NCBI GenBank assembly: GCA_027625915.1
Contig: JANTQA010000047.1
Coordinates: forward strand, 11,098,001-11,162,000
Reading direction: 5' to 3'
Length of the DNA stretch: 64,000 nt
Origin: Anaeramoeba flamelloides
Taxonomy: Eukaryota > Metamonada > Anaeramoebidae
Shown here: positions 56,260 to 64,000 of the stretch, one piece after another
Position numbering within the stretch: the stretch's first letter is position 1
How the letters are laid out: every line of letters starts with the position of its first letter
The notes under the pieces: model-generated
Told to the model about the DNA's origin: nothing
What the model saw: the letters and a program-made list of their open reading frames with translations, nothing else
Databases searched by the model: none
Translations under genes and position numbers: made by a program

Positions 56260-57025
56260 TCAGAAAGTTCTGTCAAGTGTCGTAAAGTGATGTCAAGTAC
56301 CTAGGTTTTTTTTTTTATTTTTTGAAATTAAAAGAAAATGAAATAAATTTTTGGTTTATTAAAAAAATTCAGGAAAACCTAACGAAAGTGTCCGTAGAGT
56401 GCCGTAGAGTGCCTAGGTTTTTTTTTAGGTTTTCTGAAATTAAAAAAAACCTAATGGCACTTTTTTTGAGGTTTTCTATTTTATTTGTGAAGTGTTCTAG
56501 GTTTTTTTGAGTTTTCTATTTATTTAGAAAACCGAGAACACTTGACAAATAAAATAGAAAATTCAAGAAAAGCTAACCGCGGTTTTCCAGAATTTAAAAG
56601 AATTGTGTAAAATCAAAGATTTTTCTCCATTCTTTTGAATTCTGGAAAACCTAACGAAAAGTGCCGTAGAGTGCCTAGCTTTTCTTGAGGTTTTCTGTTT
56701 TATTTGTTAAATCTATTGATTTTCGTTAGGTTTTTTTGAGTTTTCTATTTATTTAGAAAATCAATAGATTTTCGTTAGGTTTTTTTTACTTTTTGAAATA
56801 AACAGAAAATTTTTATAAATTTTCGGTTTATTTCAAAAAGTAAAAAAAAACCTAGAAAACTTCATAAATAAATAGAAAAATAAAATAGAAAACCTCAAAA
56901 AAGCCGAGAACACTTCACAAATAAAACAGAAAACCTCAAGAAAAGCTAACGGTGGTTTTTTTAAATTTGAGAAATAAAAAGAAAAATTCAAAAATTTTCG
57001 ATTTATTTCTCAAATTAAAAAAAAC
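56260..57025. repeat. Foldback array of AACCTAACG / TAGGTTTTTT modules
   Basis: Many direct and inverted copies of short modules occur, such as GTGCCGTAGAGTGCCTAGGT, GAGGTTTTCTATTTTATTTG and their complements. The best hairpin is 56777-56853, with arms of about 37 bases around AATAAACAGAAAATTTTTAT. A second spans about 56955-57022. The modules also occur at 29930-30610 and in the LINE pieces, so the array may derive from a LINE end. Confidence 0.6.
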
Positions 57026-57030
57026 CTAAC

Positions 57031-57949
57031 GGCAAATAGATTGTAATTTTGTTGAATCACCTCTCAAAATCAACAATAAAGCATCGGGTTTTGAAGTCCT
57101 TACAATAATTAGATTGATGATTTCTTATAAGAGGGATTTTAATTTGAATGGTTACCATAAATAAAAATTTGATTTTGGAAAGTTGAATAAAAATGTTGTC
57201 CAATACATTTGTCAATTACCAGTTATTAATTGGCGAGCACTTAAGTTATTTTGCCCATTTGCTAATATTGTATTAATCGTTTTTTTTTTTTTACATCTAA
57301 AATGCTCAAAATATTAAGTTTTAAAAAAAACTTGGAATTGTTATATTTACTATTGTTTTTGAGTGTAAATTTCACTAAAAAAAAATAATAAAAAAAGCAT
57401 TGCTATTTCTGTTGAGTGAATTGAAATGTTTTTGATCAAAGAAGAGTTTTAGAGAAATTTTATTCCATTTCATAAAAAATTGATCGCTTGTTGTTGATAA
57501 AATTTAATTAATCTGTTATTCAATTACACATTCATTACTGATAAATTCAAATAAATGTTTTGAAAATTTTTACTTGCTTTACAAAAACTTTTATAAATTT
57601 TTTTACACAAACTTTGAATAAAGCATTTTATTGGTTTAAATGTTCAGAAACTTTGTAAAATTGGTTGATCTTCAAAAGGTTCTTAGTCTTGGGTTGTTTT
57701 CAAAGTTAAGAGATAAAGATTTACAAAAATTGAAATTGAACCATAAATTTTTATAGATATATTTGTATTTGTCAGTATAAAAAAGTGAGGAGCAAAAAGA
57801 CTTAAAACTGTTACTCAAACGGCTTTAAGACGGAGAACCAAACAGCTTGATCCACACTTTGGAAAACTTTTTATTTCTCACTTTTTCAAAATGGTACTTT
57901 TTTTCCCGATTTTACAAAAGATCTCACTTTTTCAAGTCTTTACACCATT
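57031..57949. other. AT-rich gap with no gene seen
   Basis: Nothing was recognised between the foldback array and the 3' flank of the RRM gene. Confidence 0.35.
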
Positions 57950-58025
57950 TAAAAATGCTTGAAAGGTTTAAAGGCTTGAAAATTGTTTGAAAGGTTTGGA
58001 AATTGTCTGAAAGATATTTCAGCCT
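57950..58025 (-). repeat. CTTTCAAAC-rich tract downstream of the RRM gene
   Basis: Read on the gene strand, it contains CTTTCAGACAATTTCCAAAC and CTTTCAAACAATTTTCAAGC, like the tract after the LARP7-like gene. A TTTTGTTTTAG acceptor-like string stands at about 58027-58037, so part of this could also be an extra exon (LRLKYLSDNFQTFQ...). Confidence 0.35.
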
Positions 58026-58117
58026 CAACTAAAACAAAAAAAGGGTGTTAGTTTCAAAATAAATCCACAGCAACCCAAATTAAAGCAACAAGTAAAAAAT
58101 ATTAAAAAAATAAGACT

Positions 58118-58839
58118 TTAAAAAAAAAAATCTTTTACATTTTGATAAAATCCTTGTCTTGTCTGATAATTATTGAACCTATTATTTCTGTAACCAAAGT
58201 TTTTCCTTTTTTTTGACTTTGTTGGATCAGCAAATTCCACAATAATTTCTCTTCCGTCTACAACTGTTTGGTTCAGTTCCTTAATAGCTGTTACTGCTTC
58301 TTCCTTTGTAGACATTTCAATAAACCCATAACCTAAGCTTCTTCCTTCTCTTCGCACAATGTTTGTTGAAACACTAAAAAAATTGTTTTTGTGGTTTTTT
58401 TTTGAATTATCATTGGTTTAATTTATCGTTTCAAAAAAAAAATTAAAGGAAAGAGAACGAGAAATAGAAAAAAAAAGAAAAAGAAAAATGGAGAATTTAT
58501 TTACATTGTTCCAAATTTACCAAAAGATCGGCTTAGTGATTTTTCTGTTGAACTAAAAGATATGTTTCCAACATACAGCTTCTTTTTTGGAAGTGTTTCG
58601 GTGTTATCATTAATTTGTGTTTGGGTATTTTGAATTTCTTCTTTTTCTTTTTCTTTTTCATTTTCATTTTCAATTTCAATTTCTTTTTCATTTTCTCTTT
58701 TGTTTATGGTTTTTTTACTTTTCTTTTTGTTTTTTATTTCTTTTTTTTCTTCTTTGTTTCCTTGTTTTATAGTATTTGAGTCTTTTTCAATTTCTTTTTT
58801 GTCTTCTTTTTTGGTATTCTTTGTTTCTAATTGAGACAT
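58118..58839 (-). CDS. Nucleolin-like protein with charged N-terminus and one RRM, two exons
   Basis: Exon 1 runs from the ATG at 58839 to 58505 and exon 2 from 58373 to the TAA at 58118. They give 196 residues, with the intron (GTAAAT...TTTTTTTAG, 131 bases) splitting an Ile codon inside the RRM. Residues 1-85 are Lys/Glu-rich runs (KKEDKKEIEKD and EIENENEKEKEKEE). The RRM (about 87-163) has RNP2 KLYVGNI and RNP1 LGYGFIEM, with FGKFGT|IVSTNIV joining across the intron as expected for strand 2. The tail holds KKRKNFGYRNNRFNNYQTRQ, a basic, Asn/Arg/Gly-type RNA-binding patch. An acidic-basic N-terminus plus RRM suggests nuclear or nucleolar RNA or ribosome work. A donor-like GTAAAAG after GFYQN could add another intron at the 3' end. 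A specific orthologue cannot be named. Confidence 0.82.
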
Positions 58840-59639
58840 GTTCTGTTAACTTTTTTTTGATAAATAAAGGGAATGGAGAAAAAAATGAAAATTTTTGTTG
58901 ATTTTTTTTTTTCCCATTAAAAGAAGAAACATACTCTTAAATTGATAAAAGTTCAAGTTTTTTTTGTGTACATTTTTCTATGTCAATAAAAACAGTTTTA
59001 TTCATTAATTTTATTAAAGAGATTTATTTGATACCTAGATTCAGAAAAAAATTCTTTAAATCACAATAGAACCGAAGTACAAAAACAGGGGTAATGTTTG
59101 GATTTAAAAATTGTCATTAATAAAGGAGTAATTTTTGATTGGTTAATCGTCTGACCATATTTTTATTTACCGAACAAAATCTTCGGGATTTTTTTTTAAA
59201 AGTTGATAGAATACTTAAATCCACAAAGATTCAATTAAACCCAATAAAAAACTTCACCGAACAACTTTATAGTAGTGAGTTTTTTGTTTTTTAAAAGATT
59301 TCCATTTCCCCAATGAAATTTCCAAGAAAAAGATCTGATTCTTTTTTGTTTGGGAATTTTTAGATCCTAATCAAAAAAAGAATATTTTACCTAATATTTT
59401 TGTTTTTATGAAATTTTATTTTTAATAATTTCTGATAATTTGTATGAACCAATAACAATTTGAATTTAATCTATTTTTAGAAAATAAAAACAAAATTAAA
59501 TAAAATATTGAACCTCTTGAAAATTTATAAAAAGAGATTCTTTCTTGTATTTCCGAATATTTATTTCCTTTCTTGAAATTTAAAAAATAAGGAAATATTC
59601 TTTTTTTATTCAAATATTAAGAATATAAAAAACTAACTT
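58840..59639. other. Gap upstream of the RRM gene with no gene seen
   Basis: AT-rich; presumably holds the RRM promoter. A 63-codon ORF at 59422-59613 looks like chance. Confidence 0.35.
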
Positions 59640-60075
59640 TTATTATTTTAAGTTATTTGATAATCTTTATTTTTTGTATTTTATACTTTGAATTATTTTT
59701 TGAAATTTGTTTTATTTGTTTGAAAATATTTAAAAAATTCTGAAAGAATGATAAAAACCTAATTGATACTTTTAATCATTATGTTATTCCTATAAAACTC
59801 ACTGAAAATATCAAAATTGGGTTATTAATTATTGATTAAAAACAATAAAATTATAAAAGAATTTTTTTGGGTTTTAAGTTGAATTTTAACGGTTATAAAA
59901 AAGTATTTTTTGTGTGTGGGTGTTTGGTTGTTTTTCTTGCATTTTATTGTTCAATAAAGAGAAAAAAACAATCTTACTGTTGTTTTTGGATTCAAAAAAA
60001 TTATTATATTTCAAGTTTTAAAATAATTATTGTATTTTTTTTGAAATTACCTTGATTTTTTATAATGTGAAATAT
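59640..60075. mobile_element. Repeat family F, uninterrupted copy
   Basis: Aligns in order with both halves of the element split at 45800-46900, for example TTTTATTTGTTTGAAAATAT then TTAAAAA, and AATAATTATTGTATTTTT. This copy lacks the internal family E insert. The ends are not defined and it is not coding. Confidence 0.5.
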
Positions 60076-61204
60076 TTTTAAAAACTTTGTGGTTTGATTT
60101 TTAAACTGTATTTTTGTACCAAGAATTTACAAATAATAAGATATCTCTTTTGTTGAAAGAAAAAAATTTTTTTTTAAATAATTCGAAAATTGAGTTTGGA
60201 TTTGTATTTTTATAAAAATTCGTAAAAAGGTCTTAAAATTCTTAAAAATAATTATAATCTCTGAAATTCGCTTTACAAAGTATTTTTTCTATCTCGTAAT
60301 CAGATATACACTTCAGTTTTCAATTCCCAGATGTGTAAAAAATTTAAAGTTTTTATATTAAAATTTTTAGAATATTTTTTTTTTTGGGCTTAGACTAGTG
60401 TAAATATGAAATATTGTAAAAAATAGTGATTTTTTCATTTTAATGAGGGAAAAACAAGTTCCATATATTTATCCACACCCCAGACTTATTTAATGGAATT
60501 TATATCTTGATTTTTGAGCTAAAATGTATTTTCAATATAAAATCTTTTGGCAAATTCCAATACTTTGTTTGAAAAATTCATCTTTTTAAAAAATTGAAAG
60601 ATTGGTATCCATATAACGATTTTTTGAGATAAATCCTATTATTCAATAAAAATAATTAGAAATTATATTTATTATGACTATATTTTGGATAAATGTATTG
60701 AATTCTCAATTTATCTCGGAAAGTGTAAAAACTCTAGCTTTGATAACATTCATAGTTACGCTAATGTACTAGCCACTTAATTAAATAACTTTTGAAGGAA
60801 TTAATTTAAATAAACAAAAGTAATAAGCTATTAAAGAATAATTTTCTTGATATTATTCGAAATAAAGACACATTATTTATTTTTTCAAACGTTAATGATA
60901 AAGAAAATTATAACTCTTTATTAAAATTTCTAAACAAAAATTTAGAAATTAGGATTGTAAGAGGAAACGTGTGAACTCCCTTCAAAATGAAAAAAAAAAA
61001 AAAAGTAAATAACTTTTTCATATTTTTTATTATCTATCGTATTGTATTTGCAACCCTCAAAGAATTAAAAATTAGGATTATACTTATTTGGTTAGTTGAT
61101 TTCAGATATAAACCTAAAAATACAGTATTTTTTCTTCCGGGTTAAACCAATAAGTTATGGTAGGCTAAAATGTATTTACGTATTTTATGAGTAAAATTGT
61201 ACTA
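60076..61204. other. AT-rich gap with no gene seen
   Basis: No coding region, RNA gene or clear repeat was recognised. Confidence 0.35.
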
Positions 61205-61376
61205 CAGTCAGTTTCACTTTTAAGGTACAAAAAAAAATCCCAAATTAAAGCACAAAATTCAAATTCTAGTAAAATAATTTGTAAAAAAAAACAATCCAAA
61301 TTTTGTTCCTTCTTTTGAGATTTTTTTCAGCCTTAAATTTGGTCGAAAGTGTGTGTCTTAAAAGTCAAACTGACTG
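61205..61376. mobile_element. Palindromic MITE family 1, shortened diverged copy
   Basis: CAGTCAGTTTCACTTTTAAG at the left and GTCAAACTGACTG at the right, flanked by TA on both sides. One GGCAC block per arm is lost, and more mismatches suggest greater age. Confidence 0.8.
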
Positions 61377-62289
61377 TATGTGTCAATTCAAATAAAAAGT
61401 AAAGATCATTTTTTATTGAAAAAATCCCCAATTTGAATGGTAATCTTTTATTTGAGGCAAATGTAAAGTCTGGATAATCAATAGAAACATGTCAAATGAA
61501 AAAAATTCCTTTCCTGAATTTATCCCAGGATCTATATTAGTTGCTAAAAAATCTCTTTTTTTGGCGTCAAACTAAATAATTCCAGTTGTGAAAGTCACCT
61601 CTGTAGAATTTTTTAAAGATTTTTTTCAAAATAAAAGCAATTTTTATTTATTTTTTTTTCTAAAAGAATGAAGCTATTTTATAAAAGGGGGGAAATTTAT
61701 TTAAAATAAATTGCATAAAAATAATCTTAATAAAAGGATACAAATATCCATAATTACCATTAATCATCTATTTGTTTTTAATATTTATAAAATTTGTTTG
61801 TTAGAATGGATTTACACAATTAAAAGTTATTAACTCGATTTTTTCTGACTTTTTTCATTGAAAAAAAAATTGGCCTTAAATATTTTCTTTTTTTTTTGAT
61901 CGTAAAAATGTTATCCTAAGAGATATTATTTTTGCAAATAAACACAAGAAAGGTAAAAGATGGTGATTGGATTTTATTGGTTACAAATTCTTTGTTATCC
62001 TTATTATATTGTTGATCTTTATTGATTTTTTATACAGTTTTTTTCTCTTATAAAAATACGATTTTTTTTTTATTTTTTATTTTTATAATTATTTTAATTG
62101 GTATATTTTTAAAATAATGAAAGATTATGTTTTTTTCAACCAGTATTAATATTTTCGTCGATTTTATATCACTAATTAAGAAATAGATTCGCTAATAAAG
62201 ATATTTTTCTGTTTATTGCCAAAAAAAAAAAAAAATACAGTTTTTTTGGAAACATGATATCCGTAAAATAATCAAATAAAATAACAATA
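61377..62289. other. AT-rich gap with no gene seen
   Basis: Nothing was recognised between the two MITEs. Confidence 0.35.
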
Positions 62290-62480
62290 CAGTCAGTTTC
62301 GCTTTTAAGGTACTAACTTTTAACAAAATTTAAGGCACAAAAAAATCTCAAATTAAGGAACAAAATTTGGATTTTTTTATTACAAATTTTTTTACTCGAA
62401 TTTGAATTTTGTGCCTTAATTTGAGATTTTTATTGTACTTTAATTTTCATTGAAATTTGTACCTTAAAAGTGAAACTGGC
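62290..62480. mobile_element. Palindromic MITE family 1, diverged copy
   Basis: Starts CAGTCAGTTTCGCTTTTAAG after TA and ends GTGAAACTGGC before TA. The arms carry AAGGCACAAA-type blocks with several substitutions. Confidence 0.8.
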
Positions 62481-62789
62481 TATATACAATAAGAAAATCT
62501 GGAGTTAGTTTCTTAAATTTTGATAATTATGAAAACAATCCAAAAAGGAAGGATCAAAAAGTTTTATTTTTCTCAAACATAAACACCCGATAAGAGATAT
62601 TTTTTAGTTTAAAAAACAAACATCATGTTTCAATGATTAATTGAGAAAATTACAAATAATTTTGAACAAATTAAATTCATAATTCAAAAGTTATTTAAAA
62701 TAGAGCAATTAACCCTTAACGCGATTTAATATTTTTTTTAAAATTATTGTGCTGTGAATTAGATATTCCACCAAACCAAATATATATAT

Positions 62790-63335
62790 AAACTAAAATT
62801 CAAAATTTTCTACATAGCTAAAACGTTCCAAACAATCACAATAATACAATTTCATTAAAATTGGAGATAATTTTGATTTTTTAAAAATATGAAAATCATT
62901 TTTTCATCTTATAGTTTTTTTTTTCATTTCATTTTTTGTATTACGTAATTTGTTTCGTTGGATAGTGAATTTTTTTGAACAATTGATATTATGTTGAAGT
63001 CAAGTTGTTCCAAATAGAAGAACTCAAATAAAATTAGTTGCTAGTATCTAACTATTTGATCGATCATTAATCCTAATAGAATTTAAACAAATTTATCAAT
63101 GTATTTTTTTGTTTTTCTCTCTCTTAAATTATTAGCGCACACATGATTTATATTTATTGATAATTATTTATTTATTGTTTTGTGAGTATTGTAATTTATA
63201 AAAAAGTGTTGAAATTTCAATTAGTGAATGGTTCTAATTTGATAAATCTTGAGAATTGATTAAATAAGTTTTTTTTTTTTCACAAATCGAATTTTGGTGT
63301 GTTAAAAATTTTTAATTGGAGTTTATATAAATATT
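62790..63335 (-). mobile_element. Repeat family E, standalone inverted copy
   Basis: The inverted sequence matches about 46105-46655: AAGTTGTTCCAAATAGAAGA then ACTCAAATAAAATT, TTTTGTGAGTATTGTAATTT, and CACAATAATACAATTTCATT. Terminal repeats are not obvious and it is not coding. Confidence 0.5.
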
Positions 63336-63469
63336 CATAATTGGTCGAATTATATGCTTTGGGTGTGTTTTTTTTTTGATCGTTGTTTTCATCGATTCTT
63401 TTTTCAAATTATTCCTTAATACTGAAAAGTATTTTAAAAATTTAATGTACTCATTAAAAGGAAACAGAA

Positions 63470-64000
63470 ATAATCAACATTTTTGTTTCTATATTACTGG
63501 TTATTAAGTTAATCTTGAAATTAAAAAATCTAGAAAAAAGTTCTTTTTGAGTTCCCAATTATTCGTTGTTGTATACTGAAAAGTTACTATTTTAATATTG
63601 TATTTTTTTAGATTTGGAAAAGTAATTCAAAAAAAAAAATTCAAAAACTGGAAATAGTCTTCAAGTATTTAATAATTCAGATTTAGAACTTCCAAAAGTA
63701 ACTATTTTTAATATTTTTAATAGTTTCAAAGTTTAATCCAATAATCATCAACATAAAAAACCTAAATATGCTTGTTTTTGTTTCCTTTTTATAAAACTAA
63801 TTGTATCATCAATATATTTCATATATTTCAGAATAACTTTCCAAAAGAATCTATTTATTTAGCATTTTGTTTTTTAAAAACACCAATTGTTTTCAGCAAC
63901 TAATCTACATTTCAATACAAATATAAAAAGGGAATTTTCCAACTTTGGTGTTCCAATATTGATAATTCAACCTTTAAATTTGTGCCCAAATACAGATTTT
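63470..64000. mobile_element. Two opposed pieces of family A
   Basis: 63470-63640 is inverted relative to 35280-35440 (GGTTATTAAGTTAATCTTGA and TTTTTTAGATTTGGAAAAGT). 63655-64000 is direct (AATAATTCAGATTTAGAACT, CTAATTGTATCATCAATATA). The inner sequence is thus duplicated head to head. The right end lies beyond the window. Confidence 0.5.

Overview
The window is nuclear DNA from a very AT-rich single-celled eukaryote. Genes are sparse and carry GT-AG introns. All reading frames use the standard code, with TAA, TAG and TGA as stops. Proteins carry long Asn-, Lys/Glu- and Ser-rich simple runs. This style fits an amoeboid protist such as Anaeramoeba or an amoebozoan; that placement is inference from style, not a database result. 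Some of the reading frames listed for this DNA begin at non-ATG codons, so starts were rechecked one by one.

Layout. At 1-6.6 kb: the 3' end of an acidic-tailed gene (+), a possible HSBP1-like coiled-coil fragment (-), a five-exon DERA-like aldolase (-), the last exon of an unidentified gene (-), and a bZIP factor (-) with a perfect CRE site upstream. At 6.6-11.7 kb: gene-free DNA with two palindromic MITEs and a LINE fragment. At 11.7-25.0 kb: one uninterrupted 4,416-residue TRRAP/Tra1 gene (-), the pseudokinase scaffold of SAGA/NuA4-type histone acetyltransferases. At 25.0-33.3 kb: no gene, but several transposon remnants. At 33.3-42.1 kb: a four-exon R1R2R3 MYB gene (+) whose third intron is 5.8 kb long and holds two LINE pieces, a TTAA-flanked element and a long CA microsatellite. 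At 42.1-47.5 kb: a TIR element, a LINE C-terminal ORF (-), two adjacent palindromic MITEs and a nested insertion. At 47.5-48.5 kb: a compact LARP7-type protein (+). At 51.1-52.1 kb and 58.1-58.8 kb: two single-RRM proteins (-), each with a well-defined intron. At 53.2-55.2 kb: unassigned coding-like islands. The rest, including 59-64 kb, is repeats.

The host genes lean toward gene expression: chromatin acetylation (TRRAP), DNA-binding factors (bZIP, 3R-MYB) and RNA binding (LARP7, two RRM proteins). They do not form an operon-like unit. The intergenic DNA is built largely from at least seven interspersed families: palindromic TA-flanked MITEs, two larger TIR MITE groups, a TTAA-flanked family, a family with a decayed ORF, two families found nested, and LINEs. 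No tRNA, rRNA or CRISPR array was recognised.
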